Below are positions 9,802 through 18,511 of a DNA stretch of 64,000 bases, one piece after another. Position 1 is the first letter of the stretch. The number at the start of each line of letters is the position of its first letter. The notes beneath the pieces are model-generated. The model was not told where the DNA came from and searched no databases. It saw nothing but the letters and a program-made list of their open reading frames with translations. The stretch comes from Lentisphaeria bacterium UBA4640 (GTDB taxonomy: Bacteria > Verrucomicrobiota > Lentisphaeria > Victivallales > UBA1829): positions 1 through 64,000 of the forward strand of contig DHMO01000045.1 of NCBI GenBank assembly GCA_002405835.1, read 5' to 3'. The position numbers and the translations under genes were made by a program.

Positions 9802-10476
9802 ATGGCGAAGCAGAAGAAAGTTATGGAGTCGGAAATCATCGCGGATGATATTACCAGAGACTGCAACTCGTTTGAGGCGTGGTTCATCGAAAACGGAAAG
9901 CTCGTCGCATGGGGATGCGTTGCCATCATCGTCGCGGTCGCAGTCGTCTTCTCCGTTGTCCAGTTCCGCAAGAGCTCGCAGACCAAAGCGCACAACACCC
10001 TTGCTTCCGCCGTTACCGAACAGCAGATCCTGGATGCGCTGAAACAGTATCCGGACGGTCCCGTCGCTGCGGAAGCCCGTTACCGTCTTGCCGGACTCTA
10101 CATCAAAGCGCAGAACAATAAAGCCGCCGTCGAACAGCTCGCTCTTGTTGCGGCGGACAAGCACGCGCTTGCGTTCACCAAAGGCCGCGCCATTCTCGAC
10201 GCCGGTTATCTTTATGAAAATGACGGCAAAACCAAAGAGGCGCTTGCCCAGTATGAAAAAGCCGCTTCCGATCTTTCTCTTTCCGAGGATGCACGTCTGG
10301 AAGGCTATTACGCAGCCGGTCGGATGCAGCTTGTTCTGAAAGATGTCGCGAAGGCGCGCGCCGCATTCAAACAGGCGGTGAATGTCACCGCCCGCACCCA
10401 GAGCGCATTCTTCTGGTCCTCGCAGGCTCAGGCGGCTCTGAACCGTCTTCCCGCGGAACCCGCTCCCGCAAAATAA
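9802..10476 (+). CDS. Membrane-anchored TPR protein (YfgM-like architecture)
   Basis: 224 aa: a 34-residue cytoplasmic N-terminus, one transmembrane helix (about 35-54), then a periplasmic or extracytoplasmic stretch of helical repeats. These include YPDGPVAAEARYRLAGLYIK and GYLYENDGKTKEALAQYEKAA, typical of tetratricopeptide pairs. The start at 9802 is preferred because AGGGAGA lies about 8 bases upstream, while the open frame extends further without a binding site. The topology resembles YfgM, a companion of the Sec translocon, but similar proteins have other roles, so the function stays open. The next gene starts on the base after its stop. Confidence 0.65.
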   Translation: MAKQKKVMESEIIADDITRDCNSFEAWFIENGKLVAWGCVAIIVAVAVVFSVVQFRKSSQTKAHNTLASAVTEQQILDALKQYPDGPVAAEARYRLAGLYIKAQNNKAAVEQLALVAADKHALAFTKGRAILDAGYLYENDGKTKEALAQYEKAASDLSLSEDARLEGYYAAGRMQLVLKDVAKARAAFKQAVNVTARTQSAFFWSSQAQAALNRLPAEPAPAK

Positions 10477-11247
10477 ATGGACACTGCACTGTCAAAGCGC
10501 AGAGAGTCGCTGCTCCGCGCTTTGACGACACGCCACGGCAGGAAAAACAGCGGCTTCTGCATGGTTGAAGGTCTCCGCTGTGTCAACGAAATTCTGACGC
10601 TGCGTCCGGACCTGATCGACTGCTGCATTCTCCGCGAAGACATGGCGGACCGCGTCAATTCTCCCGATGACAAAACCGTTGTGCTCGACCGCGCAAAGTT
10701 TGATTCTCTTGCCGCCACGGTGAACTCTCAGGGCGTTCTCGTTCTTGCAAAACAGCCGGATTTTCTCCCCGCCGATGCTCCGCTGAATGACCCGTTTGCC
10801 CTGGTTCTCGACCGTGTCGCCGATCCCGGAAATTTCGGAACGATCATCCGCACCGCCCGTGCTGTCGGTCTGCATGAAATTTGGATTGTGAAAGGCGGCG
10901 TTGACCCCTTCGGCGACAAGGCGGTCCGTTCCGCCTCCAGCGCACAGTTCGCAGTCGGAATCCGTCAGACGGATTCGCTGGACGAGGCAGTTGCGGCGCT
11001 CGGCAGACTTGGCGTCCGCCGTTTCTTCCGTACGGAACCTGCGGAGGGGCACAGCGTTTTTACCGAGCCGGAGCTGTTTACGGATTCCGCGATTGTTCTC
11101 GGCAATGAAGCGAACGGCGCGGGGCCGATTGAATCCGCTCTTCCGCTGAACATCCCGATGCCCGGTTCCGCCGAATCCCTGAATGTCGCACAGGCGGCGA
11201 CCGTTGTGCTCTTTGAATATGTCCGCCGCATGGGAGACTCGATATGA
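10477..11247 (+). CDS. TrmH/SpoU-family RNA 2'-O-methyltransferase
   Basis: 256 aa. An N-terminal substrate-binding region is followed by the SPOUT trefoil-knot domain. Its three motifs are visible: DRVADPGNFGTIIRTA, the VLGNEANGAG segment, and SLNVAQAATVVLFEY near the C-terminus, which form the S-adenosylmethionine pocket. Members methylate ribose 2'-hydroxyls of rRNA or tRNA; the exact nucleotide cannot be assigned, but the length and layout resemble 23S rRNA enzymes such as RlmB. Its start immediately follows the TPR gene and its stop overlaps dapF (ATGA). Confidence 0.88.
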   Translation: MDTALSKRRESLLRALTTRHGRKNSGFCMVEGLRCVNEILTLRPDLIDCCILREDMADRVNSPDDKTVVLDRAKFDSLAATVNSQGVLVLAKQPDFLPADAPLNDPFALVLDRVADPGNFGTIIRTARAVGLHEIWIVKGGVDPFGDKAVRSASSAQFAVGIRQTDSLDEAVAALGRLGVRRFFRTEPAEGHSVFTEPELFTDSAIVLGNEANGAGPIESALPLNIPMPGSAESLNVAQAATVVLFEYVRRMGDSI

Positions 11248-12047
11248 ACGTCATGCGCTTCACGAAAATGGACGGAGCCGGAAACGATTTCGTCGTTGCC
11301 GCGGACATTCCGGGAAATACCGTTCCGCACACGCCGGAGATGATCCGTGCGGTTTGCGACCGCCGTCGCGGAATCGGAGCGGATGGGCTGCTCGTTCTGA
11401 AGCCGCTCGCCCCGGGCGAGGTGGAGATGATCTATTACAATTCGGACGCTTCCCGCGCGATGTGTGGAAACGGTTTGCGCTGCAGCATGGAATTCGCCGC
11501 GCTCAACGGATTCGCGGATTCTCACGCCGTGTTTCATACCGATGCGGGGCGGCTCGAAGCCTGGCGTTTGGAGCCGGAGCAGATTCGGATTCAGATGCCT
11601 GCTGCAGCGCCGTTCCGCGAGCTGACCGTCTGCGGATATCCGGTGTATCTGACCTCAACCGGCGTGCCTCATGCGGTTGTCCCGTTGACGCCGGAAGAGT
11701 TCTGCAATCTGGATATCGGGAGTGCTGGCCGCGCGATCCGTTTTGCCGGAGAGCTGGCTCCGGAAGGGGCGAATGTGGACTTCATTCTTTCCGACGGCGC
11801 GGATGCCGCGCAGGTGCGGACTTACGAGCGCGGTGTGGAGGCGGAAACGCTTGCATGCGGAACGGGAGCGGCTGCGGTCGGGGCTTTTTTGCTCTGGAAA
11901 TATGGCGGAAATGAAAAAAAACGCATTTTTTGTGCCGGCGGAGACGTTCTCACTATTGAATTAACCGCAAATGGGAATATTTTAAAAGAGATATTCCTTT
12001 CGGGACCCGCCCGCGCGGTCTTTACTGGAACATGGAACTGGAAATAA
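11244..12047 (+). CDS. dapF: Diaminopimelate epimerase
   Basis: Converts LL-diaminopimelate to the meso form, used for lysine and for peptidoglycan cross-links. 267 aa. The two catalytic cysteines are present: Cys74 in RAMCGNG and Cys205 in TLACGTGA, along with the N-terminal DGAGNDF motif (residues 10-16). The start overlaps the stop of the methyltransferase gene. dapA follows 28 bases later, so this is a two-gene diaminopimelate block; dapB, dapL or dapD are not in the window. Confidence 0.95.
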   Translation: MNVMRFTKMDGAGNDFVVAADIPGNTVPHTPEMIRAVCDRRRGIGADGLLVLKPLAPGEVEMIYYNSDASRAMCGNGLRCSMEFAALNGFADSHAVFHTDAGRLEAWRLEPEQIRIQMPAAAPFRELTVCGYPVYLTSTGVPHAVVPLTPEEFCNLDIGSAGRAIRFAGELAPEGANVDFILSDGADAAQVRTYERGVEAETLACGTGAAAVGAFLLWKYGGNEKKRIFCAGGDVLTIELTANGNILKEIFLSGPARAVFTGTWNWK

Positions 12048-12075
12048 CAAACTTAACATAATTTGGAGAAAACGA

Positions 12076-12942
12076 ATGAGCATCCAAGGACTTTACACCG
12101 CACTGATCACCCCCTTCTCGCACGGAGCCGTGGATTACGGCAAACTCAAGGAAGTGGTCGAAGCGCAGATTCAGGGCGGAGTTGACGGCATTCTGCCTAC
12201 CGGAACCACCGGAGAATCCCCGACCCTCAGCGTCGACGAACATCTCGAAGTGATCGAAAAGGTCATTGAATATGCGAACGGCCGCTGCAAAATCATGGCG
12301 GGAACCGGAGCGAACTGCACCGAAGAGGCAATCCGTCTGACCAAAAAAGCGAAAGCGATGGGCGCGGATTCCTGCCTCCAGGTTACCCCGTACTACAACA
12401 AACCGACTCAGGAAGGACTTTACCGTCACTTCAGCAAGATCGCCGATGACTGCGGTCTTCCGGTTGTTCTCTACAACGTTCCCGGCAGAACGGGCATTCC
12501 GATTGCGGCGGATACGGTTGCGCGTCTCGCTTCCAATCCGAACATCGTCGCGGTGAAGGAAGCCGGCGGTTCCGTCGAGCGTGTTTCTGAAATCCTGAAC
12601 CTCTGCGACATCACTGTGATGTCCGGTGATGACAGCCTCACCGTTCCGATGATGTCCGTCGGCGCGAAGGGCGTGATCTCCGTTGCTTCGAATATCTATC
12701 CGGGCGAACTCAAGAAAATGGTTGATTTCTGTGCCGCTGGCAACTTTGCCGAAGGTCTCAAGCTCCACCGCAAATTCTACAATCTGTTCAAGCATCTCTT
12801 CATTGAATCCAACCCGATTCCGGTGAAGGCCGCGATGGCGATGATGGGCATGATCGAAGAGGAATACCGCCTCCCGCTCTGTCCGATCTCCGACAAGAAC
12901 CGCGCAATTCTCAAGGCAACTCTGGATGCTCTGAACAAATGA
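12076..12942 (+). CDS. dapA: 4-hydroxy-tetrahydrodipicolinate synthase
   Basis: Condenses pyruvate with aspartate semialdehyde, the first committed step to diaminopimelate and lysine. 288 aa TIM barrel. Visible residues: Thr44/Thr45 in GTTGE, Tyr107 in TPYYNKP, Tyr133 in LYNVPGRT, and the Schiff-base lysine Lys161 in VAVKEAGG. GGAGA lies before the ATG. Its stop overlaps the start of the PHP-domain gene. The N-acetylneuraminate lyase branch of the same superfamily is less likely given dapF upstream. Confidence 0.94.
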   Translation: MSIQGLYTALITPFSHGAVDYGKLKEVVEAQIQGGVDGILPTGTTGESPTLSVDEHLEVIEKVIEYANGRCKIMAGTGANCTEEAIRLTKKAKAMGADSCLQVTPYYNKPTQEGLYRHFSKIADDCGLPVVLYNVPGRTGIPIAADTVARLASNPNIVAVKEAGGSVERVSEILNLCDITVMSGDDSLTVPMMSVGAKGVISVASNIYPGELKKMVDFCAAGNFAEGLKLHRKFYNLFKHLFIESNPIPVKAAMAMMGMIEEEYRLPLCPISDKNRAILKATLDALNK

Positions 12943-14123
12943 AGGCTGCAGTTGTTTCCGGGGTGAAGCGCAAGGAAGGCGACCTCAAAGAATTCTTCCT
13001 CCTCCGCGCGATTTACGAAGCGGCATTCCTGGATGCCGATACGCTCATCGTGACAGGCGGACTCTGTGCTTCTCCCTCGGAAAAACTGGATTTCATTGAT
13101 ATTCTGAATGCGTCGATCAAACGGCGCAAACTTTCGCTCCGCATTCTCTGGGTGCGCGGCGAAAGCGATCCGGCGGATTTCTATCAGATTCTGCCGGATC
13201 CTGTAAACGAAACGCTGGACGGTCTGTCTGTTTCCGCGTTTCTCTCTCTTCTCGGCGGGCTGCCGGAAATGGCTGCGCCGGAATACCGCTTCCTGACCGT
13301 GGAGCTGAATCACGGCCGGATTGAAAACAGACACATTCATTCACTTGCCGTTCCCTCCGAATGGCGAAACTGTCTCACGGATTTTCACCTTCACACGAAC
13401 CTTGCCTACTGTTCGGAAAACATGACGATTCCTTCCGCCCTGCGCCTTGCGAAGATGGCGGGCATCCGCAAACTCAACTTTGCGGAACACTCCGGACAGC
13501 TCTATTTCATGAACGATGATTACTGGGCCGGACGCTACACGATGCGCACGCGCGGCACTCCGGAGGGGGCGCCTGTGCAGAACCGCATGCAGCAGTACCG
13601 CGACCTTATCGCGCAGTATTGCGACGGTTCGTTTTCCTATGGATTTGAGGTTGATATTGATCCGGATGGCGTTCCCGCGCTTCTTCCGGAAGACGCTGCG
13701 TTTGCACAGATTCGGGTCGGTTCTGTGCATCACCTTTTCCGGAAAGATGACGTTGCCGCATTGAAGCAGGAGTTTCTCGTGAAAGTGGAGGCGCTTCTGC
13801 GTTCCGGCGTTCAGATCCTTGCGCATCCGTACCGTATTTTCACGAAAGGCTGCGGCATGGCGGAACCGGAGGACTTGTATCTTCCCACGGTTGAGCTTCT
13901 GAAACGTTATAATGTGGCTGCGGAGATCAATTGTCATGCGGGATACCGTCCGAATCCGGAATTCTTTGCGCTGTGTCTGAAACACGGAGTGAGGCTTTCG
14001 CTTGGCACGGATTCGCACAATCTGTATGAAGTCGGCTTCATCATGCCGCATCTCCGCATTCTCAAAGCCGTCGACGCTTACGGCAGGCTCGACGAAGTCC
14101 TGCTGGGAATGAATCGCGGCTGA
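12939..14123 (+). CDS. PHP-domain phosphoesterase with an unusual N-terminal domain
   Basis: 394 aa. The C-terminal two thirds is a PHP metal-dependent hydrolase: DFHLHTNLAYCSENM (from about residue 145), AEHSGQ, FGFEVD-like FEVDID, HPYRIF, and GTDSHN near the end, the usual histidine/aspartate metal ligands. The first 130 residues are different and include TGGLCASPSEK and WVRGESDP, reminiscent of a worn calcineurin-like phosphoesterase fold, but its metal ligands are not evident. The gene is translationally coupled to dapA. Histidinol-phosphate phosphatase or another phosphoesterase is possible; the substrate is unknown. Confidence 0.75.
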   Translation: MKAAVVSGVKRKEGDLKEFFLLRAIYEAAFLDADTLIVTGGLCASPSEKLDFIDILNASIKRRKLSLRILWVRGESDPADFYQILPDPVNETLDGLSVSAFLSLLGGLPEMAAPEYRFLTVELNHGRIENRHIHSLAVPSEWRNCLTDFHLHTNLAYCSENMTIPSALRLAKMAGIRKLNFAEHSGQLYFMNDDYWAGRYTMRTRGTPEGAPVQNRMQQYRDLIAQYCDGSFSYGFEVDIDPDGVPALLPEDAAFAQIRVGSVHHLFRKDDVAALKQEFLVKVEALLRSGVQILAHPYRIFTKGCGMAEPEDLYLPTVELLKRYNVAAEINCHAGYRPNPEFFALCLKHGVRLSLGTDSHNLYEVGFIMPHLRILKAVDAYGRLDEVLLGMNRG

Positions 14124-14165
14124 CCGGAGATTCCCGGACAGCCGCAGCGCGAATTTCTGAAGTTC

Positions 14166-15497
14166 TTATTTTGCGCATTCCCTGATTTTCCGGTGAACGG
14201 CGAGAGTCCGTTCGGCAAGAGCTTTCATTGAACAAACGGATTCTCCTATGAATTCCGGTTCGATGGTGTCATTCAGACGTTCGGCAAGCCGGCTTTCCGG
14301 ATTCAGAATTCCTGTGATTGAACCGGCGGTCGCGGCTGTGCAGTCGGTATCCATGCCGCCCATGACCGCGAGGGCTGCGGTGCGGTCGATCGTTCCGCCG
14401 CCATAGAGAAGTGCCATGACAACAATCTGGAGATTGTTGATTGCGTGAACTCTGTGCATGCTTTTGTAGCGCTCATCCAGTCTGTCCATGAACAGTTCCC
14501 ATGTCGGACACTCTTTTCTCCACTGAAGGGAGAGTCTGACAGCTTCGGCGAAACGGCTGTTTGCGGGGATTTCCGAGAGACCGATGCGGATGAGTTTTTC
14601 CGGCTCGCTTTCGCAAAAAGCTGCGCTGATGACTGCCGCAGCAAACATTTCCGCATAGATTCCGTTCTTTGTATGAGTCCAGCAGGCGTCGCGGTAGGCG
14701 AATTCCGCGGCGAGTTCGGGATTTCCCGCGGCCGCATATCCCCAGAAGTCTGCACGGATTGCTGCGCCGATCCATTCTCGGTAGGGATTGTTGAAGCGTC
14801 GTGTGAATGCCGGTGTCGCCGCCAGACCGTTTGGCGCACCGCAGCGCGGATGACGTATGTTGTAGTTCAGAATTGCCTGCGTTTCAGCGGAACAGATGGA
14901 GTTGTAGGGGAGGGAGCTGTTCCAGCAGTCTGCGATATCGTGCCATTGAAAATCTGCGCCTTTGGTTTCGAGCACCCGGAGCCCGATGAGCGTGTAGTGA
15001 ATGTCGTCATCCGGTTCCATGCAGGCGATGTTTTCCCGTTGAGAACGCGGACACCAGACATCGGGGGCGGAGCGGATGTAGTCATGCAGTTCCCAATCTC
15101 CCTGCCGGGTGAGCAGATCGCGGATCCAGGAGCGCGGTCTGCCTTCAACCGGTTTTCCGAGTGCACAGCCGACGCATCGGCCGCGCCATGCTCCGTGAAA
15201 GTGTTCGAGCAGTTCCGCATCGGAAAGTTTGAGTTCGAGTTTGCGCGGACCATCCGGACGCAGCGCGCGGATTTCGTCGAGTTCATCCGGTTCTTCAAAT
15301 TTCCAATCGGAACGCATCGGCAGTTTTTCGAGTTTTTTATAAATCTTCTGAATTTTCGGTGAGTATGCATCCGCTTCCGGGTGCAGCATGGCGAATGCCT
15401 CTTTTACGTCTGCCGGAACGAGGCGTCCTTCCTCTTCGAGCTGAACAAGTTCCTGTTCCAGTTGAATGATCGGGCTTTTCCATCCAGAAATGAGCAT
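14166..15497 (-). CDS. ADP-ribosylglycohydrolase-family protein
   Basis: 443 aa. The ARH/DraG fold is shown by HGAWRGRCVGCALGKPVEG, the acidic metal segment EPDDDIHYTLIGL, and GGMDTDCTAATAGSI near the C-terminus, which together form the dinuclear magnesium site. Family members remove ADP-ribose from proteins or act on related nucleosides and crystallin-like substrates. The start at 15497 has AGGAG 8 bases upstream; upstream in-frame ATG codons lack this. It is divergent from an AraC regulator with overlapping promoters, which suggests inducible catabolic use rather than constitutive signalling. That is inference. Confidence 0.82.
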   Translation of the reverse strand: MLISGWKSPIIQLEQELVQLEEEGRLVPADVKEAFAMLHPEADAYSPKIQKIYKKLEKLPMRSDWKFEEPDELDEIRALRPDGPRKLELKLSDAELLEHFHGAWRGRCVGCALGKPVEGRPRSWIRDLLTRQGDWELHDYIRSAPDVWCPRSQRENIACMEPDDDIHYTLIGLRVLETKGADFQWHDIADCWNSSLPYNSICSAETQAILNYNIRHPRCGAPNGLAATPAFTRRFNNPYREWIGAAIRADFWGYAAAGNPELAAEFAYRDACWTHTKNGIYAEMFAAAVISAAFCESEPEKLIRIGLSEIPANSRFAEAVRLSLQWRKECPTWELFMDRLDERYKSMHRVHAINNLQIVVMALLYGGGTIDRTAALAVMGGMDTDCTAATAGSITGILNPESRLAERLNDTIEPEFIGESVCSMKALAERTLAVHRKIRECAK

Positions 15498-15509
15498 TTT
15501 CAATTCTCC

Positions 15510-15563
15510 TTGCTTTTTCATGGTTTGCGAGTATAGTATAATGTTTCTTTTTGATAAAATCAA
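15510..15563. promoter_or_regulatory. Divergent overlapping promoters of the glycohydrolase and araC-like genes
   Basis: Plus strand: TTGCTT (15510-15515), 16-base spacer, TATAGT (15532-15537), with TATAAT at 15537-15542. Minus strand: TTGATT (15563-15558), 17-base spacer, TATACT (15540-15535). The two -10 elements share the same bases, so polymerase can occupy only one at a time. Confidence 0.6.
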
Positions 15564-15583
15564 CGCAGAAAAAGGTAAACTTT

Positions 15584-16438
15584 ATGCAGAATCGCTCAAA
15601 ATACGGACTGAAATATGTTCCGCTGGAGTTCCCGGACGCTTTCCCGCTGTACATACACGACCATTTGCGGCATCCGTCACGGGAGATTGCTGTGCTGCAC
15701 CGGCACAACTGCATGGAGCTGGGGTTCTGTGTGGACGGAAAAGGTCTTTTTGCTGTTGAGGGCAAGATCATGGATTTCCGGAACGGAGACTTCACTGTGA
15801 TCGGTTCTTCGGAGGCGCATCTTGCGGCGAGTGCGCCCGGAACGACCTCTCACTGGTACTGGTTTTATCTGGACTTCGAACGTTTGCTGCGTCCGGCGTT
15901 TCCGGAGACGGATTTACGTTTTCTGGGTTCGCTGCGCGGTGCGGCATTCCGGAATGTTTTCAACGGAACGGCGTATCCGTGGGGTCCTTTGATTCTGAAA
16001 CAACTTTTCTGTGCGGAGACAAAGGAGGAGAAAATTGCTTTGCTTCTTCTTTTTTCCGCGCGTCTCCGGGAGATATCCGGCGCTTTTGCGGAGATGGTTC
16101 CGGCGGAGGAGAAGTCCGGATTCGAACGGATTGCGAAAGCGGTAAACTATTTCGGTCTGCACTATCCGGAACGGATTTCCGTTGCGGAGGCGGCGCGCTT
16201 GTGCGGGATGAGTATTGCAAACTTCCGGCGGGTTTTTCTGCAGGAGACGGGCGTTGCTCCGCTGGATTATCTGAACCGTCTGCGGATTTGCATGGCGAAA
16301 GCGGAACTCCGGACGGGGCATTGGCGGATATTTGAGGTCGCCGCGCGCTGCGGTTTCCCCTCGCTTTCGAGCTTCAACCGGCAGTTCCGGAAGCATGAAA
16401 ACTGTACGCCGCGGGAGGCTGTGACGCAGAAAAAATAA
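15584..16438 (+). CDS. AraC-family transcriptional regulator
   Basis: 284 aa. N-terminal cupin-like sensing domain (HRHNCMELGFCVDGKGLF and NGDFTVIGSSEAH), then a C-terminal pair of helix-turn-helix motifs: ISVAEAARLCGMSIANFRRVF and the second with VAARCGFPSLSSFNRQFRKH, the AraC signature. Start at 15584 has AAAGG 8 bases upstream. It is divergent from the ADP-ribosylglycohydrolase gene and most likely regulates it. The inducer is probably a small sugar or nucleoside, given the cupin pocket, but cannot be named. Confidence 0.9.
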   Translation: MQNRSKYGLKYVPLEFPDAFPLYIHDHLRHPSREIAVLHRHNCMELGFCVDGKGLFAVEGKIMDFRNGDFTVIGSSEAHLAASAPGTTSHWYWFYLDFERLLRPAFPETDLRFLGSLRGAAFRNVFNGTAYPWGPLILKQLFCAETKEEKIALLLLFSARLREISGAFAEMVPAEEKSGFERIAKAVNYFGLHYPERISVAEAARLCGMSIANFRRVFLQETGVAPLDYLNRLRICMAKAELRTGHWRIFEVAARCGFPSLSSFNRQFRKHENCTPREAVTQKK

Positions 16439-16450
16439 ATTTTCTTGAAT

Positions 16451-16495
16451 ATTTTTCAATTGAAAAATTGCTTATTTCATTTTTGAGTGTACATT
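16451..16495 (+). promoter_or_regulatory. rimO promoter with an adjacent 18-bp palindrome
   Basis: ATTTTTCAATTGAAAAAT (16451-16468) is a perfect palindrome. It abuts TTGCTT (16468-16473), a 16-base spacer and TACATT (16490-16495). The palindrome could be an operator or a weak AT-only terminator for the araC-like gene. Confidence 0.5.
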
Positions 16496-16532
16496 ACTTC
16501 CACACATGTAATTTTTGAGAAGGAACACTGGA

Positions 16533-17894
16533 TTGGATACGCTGGAAAACACACCGCGGATGGTCTGCATTGTCAGCCTCGGATGCCCGAAGAACTTTGT
16601 CGATACGGAAATCGCCGCAGGGTCGCTCCTCTGCCGCGGTCTCGGAATTACCGCAGATGAGGATGAAGCGGATATTATGCTCATCAACACCTGCGCGTTT
16701 ATCGATACCGCCCGCAAGGAATCTGTCGACGTAATCAAAGGTGCGATCCGGTGGAAAAAACGGCGCGAAGGACGCAGAATCGTCGTCGCCGGCTGTCTTG
16801 TCCAGTGGAAAAATGCGGCGCAGGTCCGGGAGAAATTCCCTGAAGTCGACCTCTGGACCGGCATTGATTCCGTTGAACAGATGGGCGAGATGCTTGCGCA
16901 CCTGGATAACTCCGCCGCGCCCGCCGTCGCCGCCCAGCCCTGCTATATCTACAACGAAAAGACCTCCCGCGTCCTGCTGACTCCGGGACATTATGCGTAT
17001 CTCAAAATCGCGGACGGATGCGACAACCGCTGTTCCTACTGTTCCATTCCGAATATCCGCGGTTCCCTGCGCAGCCGGTCAACGGAATCCGTGCTTGCCG
17101 AGGCGCAGAACTTGGTTGACAACGGCACGAAAGAGCTGATCATCATTGCGCAGGATACCACAGCATTCCGGCGCGACAAGGGGGAAAAGGACGCCGCGGC
17201 AAAACTCATTCAGGGACTCGACAAACTCAAGGGCGACTACTGGTTCCGTCTGATGTATCTGCACCCCGCTTCTGTGACGGATGCAATCATCGGCGCGATG
17301 GCGGATGCGGAACACATGGTCCGCTGTGTTGAAATGCCGCTTCAGCATATTTCCGACCGCATTCTGCTTTCGATGGGACGCAAAGTCGGGGAAGCGGCGA
17401 CCCGTGAAGCGGTCCGCAAAGTCCGCGAGCAGGCGCACTGCGCAATCCGCACAACCTTCATGACCGGTTTTCCGGGGGAGACGAAGGAAGACTTCGAGAA
17501 ACTTCTGCAGTATGTCGAAGAGCAGAAATTCGAGCGTCTCGGCGCATTCTATTATTCGCCGGAAGACGGTACGCCCGCCGCGTCATTCCGCAATCAGGTT
17601 CCGCGCAAACTGGCGATGGAGCGTTATGAGCGCATCATGGCGGCGCAGCACGATATTTCGCTTGCGGCGAACAAGGCTCTGATCGGGAAAGAACTGGATG
17701 TGATTATTGACTCTGTCGAAGGACGCGGCAAGGCTCTGGCCCGCAGTGGGTTTGATGCGCCGCAGATCGACAATCAGATTGTATTGAAGAAGGTCCCTGC
17801 CGGAGTCGAGGCGGGAACTTTCGCGAAGGCTGTCGTGCGCTCCGCGAAGGCGTATGACATAACAGCGGAGTATTCCGCATCCGAGGAGAAATGA
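16533..17894 (+). CDS. rimO: Ribosomal protein S12 methylthiotransferase
   Basis: Radical-SAM enzyme that adds a methylthio group to an aspartate of ribosomal protein S12. About 453 aa. N-terminal UPF0004 domain with cysteines in SLGCPKNFVDTE, NTCAF and AGCLVQ; radical-SAM cluster motif in DGCDNRCSYCSIP; then MTGFPGET and a C-terminal TRAM domain. A TTG start at 16533 is chosen because GAAGGA lies 9 bases upstream; no ATG is suitably placed, the nearest being at 16560 inside conserved sequence. SLGCPKN and the lack of extra features favour RimO over MiaB. pgsA overlaps its stop. Confidence 0.92.
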   Translation: MDTLENTPRMVCIVSLGCPKNFVDTEIAAGSLLCRGLGITADEDEADIMLINTCAFIDTARKESVDVIKGAIRWKKRREGRRIVVAGCLVQWKNAAQVREKFPEVDLWTGIDSVEQMGEMLAHLDNSAAPAVAAQPCYIYNEKTSRVLLTPGHYAYLKIADGCDNRCSYCSIPNIRGSLRSRSTESVLAEAQNLVDNGTKELIIIAQDTTAFRRDKGEKDAAAKLIQGLDKLKGDYWFRLMYLHPASVTDAIIGAMADAEHMVRCVEMPLQHISDRILLSMGRKVGEAATREAVRKVREQAHCAIRTTFMTGFPGETKEDFEKLLQYVEEQKFERLGAFYYSPEDGTPAASFRNQVPRKLAMERYERIMAAQHDISLAANKALIGKELDVIIDSVEGRGKALARSGFDAPQIDNQIVLKKVPAGVEAGTFAKAVVRSAKAYDITAEYSASEEK

Positions 17895-18511
17895 CTATGT
17901 CGCCGAGTATGAAAAACCTGCCGAACCGAATCACCGTAAGCCGGATCCTGCTGATCTTTGTCTTTGTGGCTCTGGCGAATATCCGCTCGGACAGCATCGG
18001 ATTTTTCATCCCGACCGTGAAGCCGGAAGTCGGGCAGATCTGCCATGTGATTGCGTACATTGTCGCCATTCTCGCCGCATTCACCGACATGCTGGACGGC
18101 TACCTTGCCCGCCGCTACCACCTGGAGAGCGATTTCGGGCGTCTGATCGACCCGCTGGCGGATAAGATTTTTGTTGTCGGGACGTTCGTCATGATGGCGG
18201 AATACAAGCTCATGCCCGGCTGGATCATCATCGTCGTTCTGACCCGCGAATTCATGGTGACGGGGCTCCGGATGCTGGCCACTCACAAAGGGGTTGTGAT
18301 TTCCGCGGACAAATGGGGCAAGCTCAAGACAATTCTCCAGATGATCGCTCTGCTGATCGGCGGCGCGGCATGGGTCGGAATTTTCAACATTCATCAGAAA
18401 GCGGTCTGGATCGGCTGGTATGTGCTGTTGCTGATTATGACGCTCGTTACAATTCTTTCCGGTCTCGGCTACTTCATCAAGAATAAACAGCTCTACATGG
18501 AAAACACATGA
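17891..18511 (+). CDS. pgsA: CDP-diacylglycerol-glycerol-3-phosphate 3-phosphatidyltransferase
   Basis: Membrane enzyme making phosphatidylglycerol phosphate, the first step to anionic phospholipids. 206 aa with about five hydrophobic helices. The CDP-alcohol phosphotransferase signature D-G-x2-A-R-x8-G-x3-D-x3-D is complete in DGYLARRYHLESDFGRL continuing to IDPLAD (about residues 74-98). GAGGAG precedes the ATG, which overlaps the rimO stop; its own stop overlaps hflX. Confidence 0.92.
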   Translation: MTMSPSMKNLPNRITVSRILLIFVFVALANIRSDSIGFFIPTVKPEVGQICHVIAYIVAILAAFTDMLDGYLARRYHLESDFGRLIDPLADKIFVVGTFVMMAEYKLMPGWIIIVVLTREFMVTGLRMLATHKGVVISADKWGKLKTILQMIALLIGGAAWVGIFNIHQKAVWIGWYVLLLIMTLVTILSGLGYFIKNKQLYMENT

